The notes beneath the pieces are model-generated. The model was not told the DNA's origin. It worked only from the letters and a program-made list of their open reading frames with translations, and did not search any database. A stretch of DNA of 34,305 bases from Anaerolineales bacterium (GTDB taxonomy: Bacteria > Chloroflexota > Anaerolineae > Anaerolineales > Villigracilaceae): NCBI GenBank assembly GCA_030680155.1, contig JAUXWL010000142.1, positions 1 to 34,305 on the forward strand, written 5' to 3'. Shown here piece after piece: positions 15,890 to 23,350 of the stretch. The stretch's first letter is position 1, and every line of letters begins with the position of its first letter. Position numbers and translations under genes: made by a program.

Positions 15890-16374
15890 TCGTCAGCGAC
15901 TCCTCACCCCTGATCAGCCTGGCGCGGATCGGTAAGTTGGACCTGCTTCATCGCCTCTACGGAGAACTGCTTATCCCCCAAGCGGTACGGCACGAGGTGG
16001 TAGTAAAGGGAGTCGGTCAACCGGGCTTTGAAGATGTCAAGTCTGCTGCTTGGATCAAAACGGCGGCTGTTACAAATCATGAATTTGTGCTGGCCTTACA
16101 AAGAGATTTGGATGCCGGGGAATCCGAGGCGATTGCATTGGCGTTGGAAAAGAAGGCAGATTTGCTTTTAATGGATGAACGCCTGGGACGTGAAGCAGCC
16201 CAATATTTTGGTGTCCGCTGTATGGGTCTGTTGGGCGTACTCACTGAAGCAAAGTACAGGGGAGAGATCGAGACAATCAAGCCCGTGCTGGATTTGTTGC
16301 GCGATCGAGCCAGTTACCGCATCAGCGTTGAGCTTTACCAGCGGGTGTTACATGGCGTAGGGGAAAGTGAATAG
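15886..16374 (+). CDS. DUF3368-family PIN-like toxin
   Basis: A 162-residue protein. It opens VSDSSPLISLARIGKLDLLHRLYGELLIPQAVRHEVV, the classic DUF3368/PIN start with the first acidic residue D4; GESEAIALALEKKADLLLMDERLGREAA supplies the further acidic residues of the PIN ribonuclease active site (E in GESEA and D in LLMDE). PIN toxins cleave RNA. The partner UPF0175 gene lies directly upstream with a GTGA overlap. Start is GTG 15886. It sits between two glycan modules and likely contributes to retention of the region rather than to glycan synthesis. Confidence 0.88.
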   Translation: MIVSDSSPLISLARIGKLDLLHRLYGELLIPQAVRHEVVVKGVGQPGFEDVKSAAWIKTAAVTNHEFVLALQRDLDAGESEAIALALEKKADLLLMDERLGREAAQYFGVRCMGLLGVLTEAKYRGEIETIKPVLDLLRDRASYRISVELYQRVLHGVGESE

Positions 16375-16558
16375 AAAGGAACCCTCCCCCCAGCCGCCGC
16401 AGGACAGACACTAATTGGGCATCATCCTGAACCGCTGGACTAAGTTTAAAACTCTTCCATACCATCCCCTTTGGGAACACCCACTACCTCGCCGCCATTC
16501 GTCCAACCACTGATTACTGAACACTGATTACCGATCACTGCTCACTGATAACTGAAAG
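16375..16558. repeat. Intergenic region with ACTGATTACTGA-type microrepeat
   Basis: No gene. At 16508-16557 there is a run of degenerate ACTGATTACTGAAC / ACTGATCACTG units. The same kind of run occurs inside the ligase gene at 26083-26116. The remaining sequence (16375-16507) shows nothing I can name. Confidence 0.65.
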
Positions 16559-16661
16559 GTACTGCGTACAAGGTGCTGTGCAAATTCGTGAACCAAAATC
16601 CTGTAATCTAGGAACAATTCGATAGAAACAGATTTGGATATTTATACAAGAAGCAGTAAAA
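16559..16661 (+). promoter_or_regulatory. Upstream block A, paralogous to 23873-23961
   Basis: Starts with GTACTGCGTA, contains TGAACCAAAATC, and ends with GATATTTATACAAGAAGCAG then TAAAA. The block at 23873-23961 has the same three landmarks, the last 25 nt matching at 23 positions, and the spacing from the middle landmark to the end is the same (61 nt). Each block lies just upstream of a gene (epimerase here, transaldolase there) and so is a candidate shared regulatory leader. I cannot point to confident -35/-10 hexamers in it. Confidence 0.45.
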
Positions 16662-16707
16662 TATGGCTGAGTGGCGTTGGATACTCAGATATGCAAAGGA
16701 ATGGTAT

Positions 16708-17661
16708 ATGCACTTTTTTATCACCGGCGCAGCCGGCTTCATTGGCAGTAATCTGGTTGACCGGCTGTTACAGGCCGGTCATTTTGTGGTTGGGGTTGAC
16801 AACTTTTCCACGGGGCAGGAGCGCTTCCTTGAGCAGGCACAGGCATCGCCTAATTTCACTTTGGTGCGTGGCGACACGCTGGATTTTCCATCGCTCACTG
16901 CGGCCATGCGCGGCGCGGATTTTGTCTTTCATCTGGCCGCCAATGCAGATGTGCGCTTTGGCACCGAGCATCCGCGCAAGGATTTGGAGCAGAACACGAT
17001 TGCCACGTATAATGTGTTGGAAGCCATGCGCGCTAATAATGTAAAACGAATTGCGTTCTCTTCAACAGGTTCGGCGTATGGAGAAGCAAAGATTATCCCC
17101 ACGCCCGAAGACGCGCCCTTCCCTGTGCAAACATCCCTTTATGGCGCATCCAAGCTTGCAGGTGAAGGATTGATTGCCGCGTATTGTGAGGGCTTTGGGT
17201 TTACTGGCTATATTTTTCGCTTTGTTTCCATACTTGGTGAGCGTTATTCACATGGACATGTTTTTGATTTTTATCAAAAACTTCTCAAGAAACCCGAAGA
17301 GTTATACATTCTGGGCAATGGACACCAGCGTAAATCCTATCTCTATGTGCAGGATTGCATTGATGCGATCCTCTTTGTTGTTGAAAAGTCACAGGATAAA
17401 GTGAATATCTATAACCTGGGTACCGACGAGTATTGTGAAGTGAATGACTCCATTGGCTGGATCAGCGGGCATTTGGGATTAAATCCAGAGAGAAAATATT
17501 CTGGCGGCGAGCGCGGCTGGATCGGCGATAACCCGTTTATCTTTCTCGATACCGCCAAAATCCGCAGCCTCGGCTGGAAACCTAAGTTGACCATCCAACA
17601 GGGGATCATCCGCACGCTGGAATATTTGCAAGCCAATCAATGGCTTTTGGAGCACAGATAA
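16708..17661 (+). CDS. NAD-dependent sugar-nucleotide epimerase/dehydratase (extended SDR, GalE-like)
   Basis: A 317-residue extended short-chain dehydrogenase. The Rossmann motif is G7-x-x-G10-x-x-G13 (FITGAAGFIGSNLVDRLL), followed by VDNFSTGQ, HLAANADVR and the catalytic STGSAYG ... Y145-G-A-S-K149 with S118/S119. RKSYLYVQDCIDAI and YNLGTDEYCEVNDSI are C-terminal landmarks of UDP-hexose 4-epimerase-like enzymes. It acts on an NDP-sugar, but epimerase and dehydratase cannot be separated safely. ATG 16708 is preferred because AAAGGA (16695-16700) precedes it and the Rossmann strand begins at once; an ATG at 16663 would add 15 residues. Its stop overlaps the next start by one base (TAATG), the first gene of the tight operon to 23883. 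Confidence 0.88.
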   Translation: MHFFITGAAGFIGSNLVDRLLQAGHFVVGVDNFSTGQERFLEQAQASPNFTLVRGDTLDFPSLTAAMRGADFVFHLAANADVRFGTEHPRKDLEQNTIATYNVLEAMRANNVKRIAFSSTGSAYGEAKIIPTPEDAPFPVQTSLYGASKLAGEGLIAAYCEGFGFTGYIFRFVSILGERYSHGHVFDFYQKLLKKPEELYILGNGHQRKSYLYVQDCIDAILFVVEKSQDKVNIYNLGTDEYCEVNDSIGWISGHLGLNPERKYSGGERGWIGDNPFIFLDTAKIRSLGWKPKLTIQQGIIRTLEYLQANQWLLEHR

Positions 17662-18959
17662 TGAAAGTGTGTGTTCTTGGTTTATGGCATCTTGGCACAG
17701 TGACAGCCGCCTGTCTGACTTCCGGCGGGCATCACGTCACCGGGCTGGATTTTGATGAAACGGTGATTGCCAATTTGAAAAATGGAGAGCCGCCTCTCTT
17801 CGAACCTGGGCTGGAAGATTTGGTCAAAAAAGGCATTCAGGCCGGCGATCTCGATTTTTCAACCGACCCCGCTCAGGCGCTGCGTGATGCGCAAGTCATC
17901 TGGGTCGCTTACGACACACCTGTGGATGATGATGACAACGCTGATGTGGATTATGTGGTTGAGCGTGTTTCCTGTTTATTCCCGTTTCTCAAAACCAGGC
18001 AGGAAGTATTGATTTCCTCGCAACTGCCCGTCGGCACGAGCAGGCGTCTTGAAAGCCTGTTCGTTAAAACGCGGCCGGATACGGACATATCGTTTTCTTA
18101 TTCACCGGAAAATTTACGGTTGGGAAAAGCTATTTCAGTCTTCACCCAACCCGATCGGGTTGTAGTTGGCGTCCGCACTGAAAAAAGTCGTAAGGTTTTT
18201 ACCGAGTTACTTGCCCCATTCACGGATCACATTGAGTGGATGTCGGTCGAATCCGCAGAAATGACCAAACATGCGCTGAATGCTTTTCTGGCGACATCGG
18301 TGACATTCATCAACGAGATCGCCGCTGTTTGCGAGCAGGTCGGGGCCGATGCGAAAGAAGTGGAACGCGGGCTGAAATCCGAGTCGCGAATTGGGACAAA
18401 GGCTTACCTTGGTCCGGGCGGAGCTTTCGCGGGCGGCACCCTGGCGCGTGACATTGCCTTTCTCTCAAAGATCGGGCAGGAACACGAACTACCTTTGCAT
18501 CTTTTCCCTGCCATCCGCGCAAGTAATGACGCGCATAAAGATTGGCCGCGCCGCAGATTAACACAATTACTGGGCGGGTTGCGCAACAAAACGATCGCGG
18601 TCTGGGGGCTGACATACAAACCCGGCACGGATACCCTGCGCCGTTCCAGCGCCATTGAGTTATGTCAATGGCTGATAGAGCAAGGCGCGCAAGTGCAAGC
18701 CCACGATCCGCTAATAAAGCAGCTGCCGCAACAATATTCCGCTATTCGATGTTGCAGTTCGCCGCTTGAGAGTGCGCAAAGTGCAGATGCGCTTGTGATT
18801 GCAACGGAATGGCCGGATTACCGCGCTATTTCCATGCCTGAGATCATTGCCGCCATGCGCAAGCCATTAATTTTGGACGCGAATCGTTTCCTTTCCGCCG
18901 CGCTGGAAGCCCAAACAAACGTAATTTATGTGACTGTGGGAAAGGCTGTGGATTTATGA
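17661..18959 (+). CDS. UDP-glucose/GDP-mannose dehydrogenase family protein lacking the catalytic Cys
   Basis: A 432-residue homologue of UDP-sugar 6-dehydrogenases. Visible parts: NAD domain start VCVLGLWHLGTVTAACL (the usual G-x-G-x-x-G is G-L-W-H-L-G), FEPGLEDLV, SSQLPVGTSRRLE, YSPENLRLG, the central helix ESAEMTKHALNAFLATSVTFINE with K203 and N207 at the positions of catalytic Lys and Asn, and the C-terminal WGLTYKPGTDTLRRSSA. The active-site loop, normally P-G-x-G-x-G-G-S-C-F-x-K-D, reads PGGAFAGG-T260-LARD: an ungapped alignment puts Thr where the nucleophilic Cys should be. Full two-step oxidation to a uronic acid therefore looks unlikely; a single oxidation, or an altered chemistry, is possible. 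Start ATG 17661. Confidence 0.87.
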   Translation: MKVCVLGLWHLGTVTAACLTSGGHHVTGLDFDETVIANLKNGEPPLFEPGLEDLVKKGIQAGDLDFSTDPAQALRDAQVIWVAYDTPVDDDDNADVDYVVERVSCLFPFLKTRQEVLISSQLPVGTSRRLESLFVKTRPDTDISFSYSPENLRLGKAISVFTQPDRVVVGVRTEKSRKVFTELLAPFTDHIEWMSVESAEMTKHALNAFLATSVTFINEIAAVCEQVGADAKEVERGLKSESRIGTKAYLGPGGAFAGGTLARDIAFLSKIGQEHELPLHLFPAIRASNDAHKDWPRRRLTQLLGGLRNKTIAVWGLTYKPGTDTLRRSSAIELCQWLIEQGAQVQAHDPLIKQLPQQYSAIRCCSSPLESAQSADALVIATEWPDYRAISMPEIIAAMRKPLILDANRFLSAALEAQTNVIYVTVGKAVDL

Positions 18960-19831
18960 GTGGTCTTTTAAAAGGTCGAGCTGCGGTTATTACTGGGGCT
19001 AATCAAGGGCTGGGCGAGGCGATTGCAACTGCTTATGTGCAGGCGGGAGCCGATGTTTTTCTGTGTGCGCGTGATGAGGCGAAGTTGGCTGAGGCGCAGA
19101 CCAGGCTCAAAGGTCTTGCTGAATCAGGTCAACGGGTGGAAGCGATTCGCGCTGATGTTTCGAAGCGCGAGGATGTCGTTCGTCTGGCAGCCGCCGCATT
19201 AAAGGCTTTTCCCCAAATCCATATTCTTGTAAATAACGCCGGTGTTTATGGTCCAAAAGGGCGCATTGAAGAAATTGATTGGGATGAATGGGTACAGGCT
19301 ATTGAGATCAACCTGCTCGGTTCGATCTTAACTGCCAGGGCGTTTCTGCCGCATTTTCGCTCGCATCGTTATGGGAAGATCATTCAACTTTCCGGCGGAG
19401 GCGCAACTGCGCCACTGCCTTTTATCAGCGCCTATGCCGCCTCGAAGGCCGCGATTGTGCGTTTCATGGAGACACTGGCCGAGGAAGTGAAAGACGATGG
19501 TGTGGACATCAATTCAATAGCGCCCGGCGCGCTCAACACGCGTCTGCTCGACGAAGTGCTGGAAGCTGGTATGGATAAAGTTGGGCGCGGTTTTTACGAA
19601 CGGGCGCTTAAACAAAAAGAAGAGGGTGGCGCTCCCTTGGAAAAAGGAGCCGCTCTAACGGTCTTTTTAGGATCTTCCATGAGTGATGGAATCACAGGCA
19701 AACTGATCAGCGCAGTCTGGGATCCTTGGGAACATTTTCCCGAGCATTTGGAAGATTTGCAAAAAACTGATATTTATACTCTGCGTCGCATTGTCCTCAA
19801 AGACCGCGGCCAAGCGTGGGGTGACCTATGA
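18956..19831 (+). CDS. Classical short-chain dehydrogenase/reductase
   Basis: A 291-residue SDR. TGANQGLGEA (13-22) is the TGxxxGxG cofactor motif, D67 lies in the adenine-side ADVSKRED, NNAG is at 93-96, and the catalytic residues are S146 in QLSGGG, Y160 and K164 in YAASK. The C-terminal about 45 residues (DPWEHFPEHLEDLQKTDIYTLRRIVLKDRGQAWGDL) are an unusual extension. It is inside a nucleotide-sugar operon (ATGA overlap at 18956), so a keto- or hydroxy-sugar intermediate is a plausible substrate, rather than the fatty-acid substrates of FabG. Its stop TGA 19829-19831 overlaps an ATG at 19828 that would be the expected start of a coupled next gene; that gene now starts 250 nt further on (see 19835-20075). 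Confidence 0.88.
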   Translation: MSGLLKGRAAVITGANQGLGEAIATAYVQAGADVFLCARDEAKLAEAQTRLKGLAESGQRVEAIRADVSKREDVVRLAAAALKAFPQIHILVNNAGVYGPKGRIEEIDWDEWVQAIEINLLGSILTARAFLPHFRSHRYGKIIQLSGGGATAPLPFISAYAASKAAIVRFMETLAEEVKDDGVDINSIAPGALNTRLLDEVLEAGMDKVGRGFYERALKQKEEGGAPLEKGAALTVFLGSSMSDGITGKLISAVWDPWEHFPEHLEDLQKTDIYTLRRIVLKDRGQAWGDL

Positions 19832-19834
19832 AGC

Positions 19835-20075
19835 CAGCGCTTCACTTTATGTCGTTGCGAGCGCACTTCAGCGAAGCAACCCCCCGTTTAACCGGCAAAT
19901 CCCATCGATTGGGTGGACTCTGTTTAGTTGGAGATTGCTCACCTGCACTGCAACAAACGCAGTGCGGCGCAAGTGTCGTCGGGAAGAGCAAGCGTCGTAC
20001 TGACGGTTCGACTTTCGCTCACCGTGTCGAAGTACGCCCTCCTCGCAACGACATTATTCATATTGAGGATTATTA
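19835..20075. mobile_element. About 240-bp repeat insertion at an operon junction
   Basis: CTATGAAGC occurs at 19826-19834 and again at 20076-20084, bracketing 241 bp with no gene. The first copy holds the ATG that overlaps the upstream stop in the ATGA manner of this operon; the second holds the real start of the Gfo/Idh gene. Inside, ATGTCGTTGCGAG and CTCGCAACGACAT (about 19848-19860 and 20042-20054) are 13-bp inverted arms typical of the dispersed GTCGTTGCGAG repeat class, and the 34-bp unit at 20000-20033 is an inverted copy of 995-1028. The inverted arms are not at the very ends of the insert, so a classic transposon structure is not shown. The 3' end, GAGGA at 20064-20068, serves as the new ribosome-binding site. 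Confidence 0.55.
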
Positions 20076-20077
20076 CT

Positions 20078-21085
20078 ATGAAGCATAACCCCGGGGTAGC
20101 CATTCTCGGCTGTGGCCTGATTGGTCAGAAACGTTCTAGGACATTGGCAGGGGCGAAACTCGTCGTTTGCGCCGATGTGGATGAAAAGCGCGCGAAGTCA
20201 TTGGCGGCTGGATTTCCCAGTTGTGATGCTAGCGCCGATTGGCGCACCGCCGTCCAACGCGATGATGTGGATCTCGTCATTGTGGCAACCACGAACGATG
20301 CGCTTGTGGAAACAAGTCTCGCTGCTGTACGGGCAGGGAAGCACGTTCTGGTGGAAAAACCTGCCGCTCGTAATGTGGCTGAATTGGATTTGTTGATCGC
20401 CGCCGCCGCTTCGCGGGAAAATGGCGCGCAGGTGCGCGTGGGGTTTAATCATCGCTATCATCCGGCTTTACTCAAAGCCCGCGAACTGGTGGATGCGGGC
20501 GAGCTCGGTGAACTGATGTTTGTGCGCGGTCGGTATGGCCATGGCGGACGCAAAGGATATGACCGTGAGTGGCGTGCCAACCCGGCGCTTTCCGGCGGCG
20601 GCGAGTTGATTGATCAGGGTGTGCATCTGATTGATCTTTCACGCTGGTTCCTGGGGGATTTCACTGAAATCCAGGGTTTTGCACACACCTATTTCTGGGA
20701 TATGCCGGTGGACGACAATGGATTTATGCTCTTGAGAACTGCCAAAGATCAAACCGCTTTTCTGCACGTCAGTTGCACTGAATGGAAAAACATCTTTTCG
20801 CTTGAGATCTATGGACGCAACGCCAAACTCCATATTGAAGGGTTGGGGGGCAGTTATGGCGTGGAAAAAATCTCTTTCTATGAGATGCTGCCCGAAATGG
20901 GGCCGCCCGATACCACCATCTGGGAATATCCGCGCGGCGACAATTCGTGGGCGCTTGAATTTGCCGAGTTTCTGGAAGATATCCGCCTGAAGCGCACACC
21001 CTCAGCCGATTTGATGGACGCGCGCGCCGCGCTGGCAGTGGTGGAAAAAATATATAAGGATTCTGGTTATGATTATTACGCGTAG
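20078..21085 (+). CDS. Gfo/Idh/MocA-family NAD(P)-dependent oxidoreductase
   Basis: A 335-residue protein. G11-x-G13-x-x-G16 in VAILGCGLIGQKRS, VIVATTNDAL, then the catalytic-lysine motif HVLVEKPAARN (E93-K94-P95), and GFNHRYHPALLKARELVDAGELGELMFVRGRYGHGG and GGGELIDQGVHLIDLSRWFLG, where H-L-I-D is the family's C-terminal active-site block. These enzymes oxidise or reduce a ring hydroxyl or keto group of sugars or NDP-sugars. ATG 20078 with GAGGA (20064-20068) was chosen; the reading frame continues upstream through the repeat insertion without similarity. It overlaps the kinase gene by 17 nt. Substrate is probably an intermediate of the heptose or NDP-sugar pathway of this operon. Confidence 0.9.
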   Translation: MKHNPGVAILGCGLIGQKRSRTLAGAKLVVCADVDEKRAKSLAAGFPSCDASADWRTAVQRDDVDLVIVATTNDALVETSLAAVRAGKHVLVEKPAARNVAELDLLIAAAASRENGAQVRVGFNHRYHPALLKARELVDAGELGELMFVRGRYGHGGRKGYDREWRANPALSGGGELIDQGVHLIDLSRWFLGDFTEIQGFAHTYFWDMPVDDNGFMLLRTAKDQTAFLHVSCTEWKNIFSLEIYGRNAKLHIEGLGGSYGVEKISFYEMLPEMGPPDTTIWEYPRGDNSWALEFAEFLEDIRLKRTPSADLMDARAALAVVEKIYKDSGYDYYA

Positions 21086-22049
21086 TCCCCTGCGCATTAC
21101 GCTGGGCGGCGGCGGCACCGATTTGCCGTCCTATTATCGCGAACACGGTGGGTTTGTCATCTCCGCCGCGATTGACAAGTACGTCTACGTTTCAGTGATC
21201 CGCCCGTTTATACCCGGCATTTTTTTGAAATACTCGCAGATGGAAAAAGTTGAGCATATTGACCAGGTTGAGCATCGCATCATCCGCGAAGCGTTGCGGA
21301 TACTCGATTTCAAAACGCCGCAGGTCGAGATCACCACGCTGGCAGATATTCCCGCCGGCACCGGGCTGGGCTCGTCCGGTAGTTTTACGACGGCTCTGCT
21401 CAAGGCGCTTTACACCCATCGCAAACGTTTGGTGTTGATGGATGAACTAGCCCGCCTCGCCTGCGAAATCGAAATCAACCGGCTGAATGAACCGATCGGT
21501 AAGCAAGACCAATACATTGCGTCTTATGGCGGCATCACCTGTTTTCAATTCAATCCCGACGAAAGCGTAAATGCGGCGCCGCTCAAATTGAGCATGGACA
21601 CGCTATTTGATCTGGAAGATAATCTATTATTGTTCTTTACCGGGTATGCGCGCAGTGCGGGCAGTATTTTGAAAGACCAGCGGCAACGCAGTGAAAAATC
21701 CGATCCGGCGATGCTGGCGAATTTGCACTATGTCAAAGAGTTGGGTCTGCGCAGTCAGGTCGCGTTGGAAGCCGGGCGCACTGACGAGTTTGGCGGGATC
21801 ATGCACGAGCATTGGGAGCATAAACGCAAGCGTTCCAAAGGCATGAGCAATCCGCAAATTGACGAGTGGTATGAATTGGGTAGAAAAAATGGCGCACTGG
21901 GCGGCAAACTCGTCGGCGCCGGCGGTGGCGGCTTTTTGCTGTTTTACGCACAAAACCGCAAACAGTTGCGGCAGGCGATGACGAATGCTGGATTGGAAGA
22001 GGTGCGCTTTCGGTTTGATTTTGAAGGCACCAAGGTGCTATTGTCATGA
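21069..22049 (+). CDS. hddA: GHMP-family sugar kinase, HddA-like (heptose-7-phosphate kinase)
   Basis: A 326-residue GHMP kinase. The opening ITRSPLRITLGGGGTDLPSYYREHGGFVISAAIDKYVY is the diagnostic N-terminus of D-glycero-alpha-D-manno-heptose-7-phosphate kinases and close relatives. The ATP-binding loop is IPAGTGLGSSGSFTTALLKAL (P95 to about 114), and GGKLVGAGGGGFLLFY (about 280-297) is the third motif. HddA phosphorylates heptose-7-phosphate at C1 in the GDP-heptose route known from Gram-positive S-layer glycans. Its neighbours (SIS isomerase, HAD phosphatase, nucleotidyltransferase) are the other steps of the same route. The related fucokinase-type GHMP enzymes are the main alternative. 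Start ATG 21069 within the tail of the preceding gene; ATGA overlap with the next. Confidence 0.85.
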   Translation: MIITRSPLRITLGGGGTDLPSYYREHGGFVISAAIDKYVYVSVIRPFIPGIFLKYSQMEKVEHIDQVEHRIIREALRILDFKTPQVEITTLADIPAGTGLGSSGSFTTALLKALYTHRKRLVLMDELARLACEIEINRLNEPIGKQDQYIASYGGITCFQFNPDESVNAAPLKLSMDTLFDLEDNLLLFFTGYARSAGSILKDQRQRSEKSDPAMLANLHYVKELGLRSQVALEAGRTDEFGGIMHEHWEHKRKRSKGMSNPQIDEWYELGRKNGALGGKLVGAGGGGFLLFYAQNRKQLRQAMTNAGLEEVRFRFDFEGTKVLLS

Positions 22050-23350
22050 GTCTGCCGTTGGCGATCCTGGCTGGTGGGTTGGCAACGCGTTTGCGCCCGC
22101 TCACGGAGAAAATCCCCAAATCATTGGTCGAGGTTGCCGGCAAGCCGTTCATCGTGCATCAAATGGAACTGTTGCGGCGCAACGGCGTGACGCAGCTCGC
22201 CTTATGCCTGGGCTATTTGGGCGAGCAAATCCAGGCCGAACTCGGTGATGGCAGTCGCTGGGGCATGCAGGTGGATTATGTATTCGACGGCCCAGAACTC
22301 TTGGGAACAGGCGGAGCATTGCGGCGAGCGTTACCTCGGCTCGGTGAGGCGTTTTTTATTTTGTACGGTGACACATATCTCGATTGTGATTATGAGGCTG
22401 TCGAAAACGCGTTTCGGAATAGCGGTAAACTGGGGTTGATGACGGTGCTTCACAACAAAAATATGTGGGACCTCAGCAATGTAATTTTTGAAAATGACCG
22501 CATCCATCTTTACGACAAGAAAAACCATGTCCCCGAAATGGAGCATATTGACTATGGGCTGGGTGTTTTGAAAGCGTCCGTGTTGGAATGCTACCCGGCA
22601 GATCGCATGCTGGATTTGGCGACAATATACCAGGACTTATTGGCACAAGATCAACTGGCGGGTTATGAAGTTTCTCAGCGTTTTTATGAAATTGGCTCGC
22701 CTACTGGTTTGCAGGAAACTCGAGGCTATATATTACTAAGGGAGCATAAGATGTCAAGTTACACTGAAAAGCATTTAACCGAAGCCAGTCAGATTATTTC
22801 CCAACTGGATGTCGGCGCGATTGAGAAAATGGTCGAACACTTGGTGAGTCTGCGTCAGCGTGGTGGCAGATTATTTTTTCTTGGCGTGGGCGGCAGCGCT
22901 GCGAATTGTTCGCACGCCGTCAACGATTTCCGCAAGATCGCCGGCATCGAAGCGTATGCGCCGACTGACAATGTTTCGGAATTGACGGCGCGTACGAACG
23001 ACGAGGGCTGGGCGAGCGTTTTCGTCGAATGGCTCAAGGTCAGTCATTTGAATGATCGCGATCTGCTCTTTGTATTTTCGGTCGGCGGTGGCAATGTAGA
23101 AAAAAATGTCAGCCCCAACCTGGTTTTGGCGCTCCAGTATGCCAAACAAATTGGCGCGTCGGTGGTTGGTGTGCTGGGCCGCGATGGCGGTTACACTGCG
23201 CAAGTGGCGGATGCCTGTGTCATTGTCCCAACCGTCAATCCGGAAACAGTGACGCCTCATGCAGAAGCGTTTCAAGCGGTCGTGTGGCATCTCCTGGTTT
23301 CGCATCCGGCGCTCAAAGCCGCGCCGACAAAATGGGAGTCTATGCGATGA
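22046..23350 (+). CDS. Fused sugar-1-phosphate nucleotidyltransferase (HddC-like) and SIS isomerase (GmhA-like)
   Basis: A 434-residue two-domain protein. Residues 1-235: nucleotidyltransferase with ILAGGLATRLRPLTEKIPKSLVEVAGKPFI, a signature start, then LGTGGALRRA and ILYGDTYLDCD (metal-binding D); this domain activates a sugar-1-phosphate with NTP. Residues 236-434: SIS domain with FFLGVGGSAANCSHAVNDF, VFSVGGGNVEKN and PHAEAFQAVVWHLL; H290 and the E/H pair near 418-426 occupy the zinc-ligand positions of GmhA, though one Glu is Asp and one Gln is Glu. The SIS half has the length (199 aa) of free-standing GmhA (sedoheptulose-7-phosphate isomerase), and an ATG with its own Shine-Dalgarno sits exactly at the junction (22751). 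A single fused protein, a separate SIS protein, or both could be made. Confidence 0.85.
   Translation: MSLPLAILAGGLATRLRPLTEKIPKSLVEVAGKPFIVHQMELLRRNGVTQLALCLGYLGEQIQAELGDGSRWGMQVDYVFDGPELLGTGGALRRALPRLGEAFFILYGDTYLDCDYEAVENAFRNSGKLGLMTVLHNKNMWDLSNVIFENDRIHLYDKKNHVPEMEHIDYGLGVLKASVLECYPADRMLDLATIYQDLLAQDQLAGYEVSQRFYEIGSPTGLQETRGYILLREHKMSSYTEKHLTEASQIISQLDVGAIEKMVEHLVSLRQRGGRLFFLGVGGSAANCSHAVNDFRKIAGIEAYAPTDNVSELTARTNDEGWASVFVEWLKVSHLNDRDLLFVFSVGGGNVEKNVSPNLVLALQYAKQIGASVVGVLGRDGGYTAQVADACVIVPTVNPETVTPHAEAFQAVVWHLLVSHPALKAAPTKWESMR
22739..22753 (+). promoter_or_regulatory. Internal ribosome-binding site and start at the domain junction
   Basis: AGGGAG (22739-22744) lies 6 nt before ATG 22751, in the frame of the fusion. 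Translation from here would give a 199-residue SIS protein starting MSSYTEKHLTEA, the typical start and length of GmhA-type isomerases. A purine-rich site at that exact spot inside a coding region is unlikely by chance and suggests the two genes were once separate. Confidence 0.55.

Noticed and set aside
16663-16707. Longer N-terminus for the epimerase (ATG 16663)
   Set aside because: The extra 15 residues precede a Rossmann motif that normally starts at residue 1-3, and AAAGGA fits ATG 16708.
18956-19831. FabG-type 3-oxoacyl-ACP reductase
   Set aside because: The SDR fold matches, but the operon context is sugar metabolism and the C-terminal tail is atypical of FabG.
19828-20088. Possible gene beginning at ATG 19828
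   Set aside because: The frame runs only through repeat sequence and has no similarity; the start is better explained as a duplicated copy of the next gene's start.
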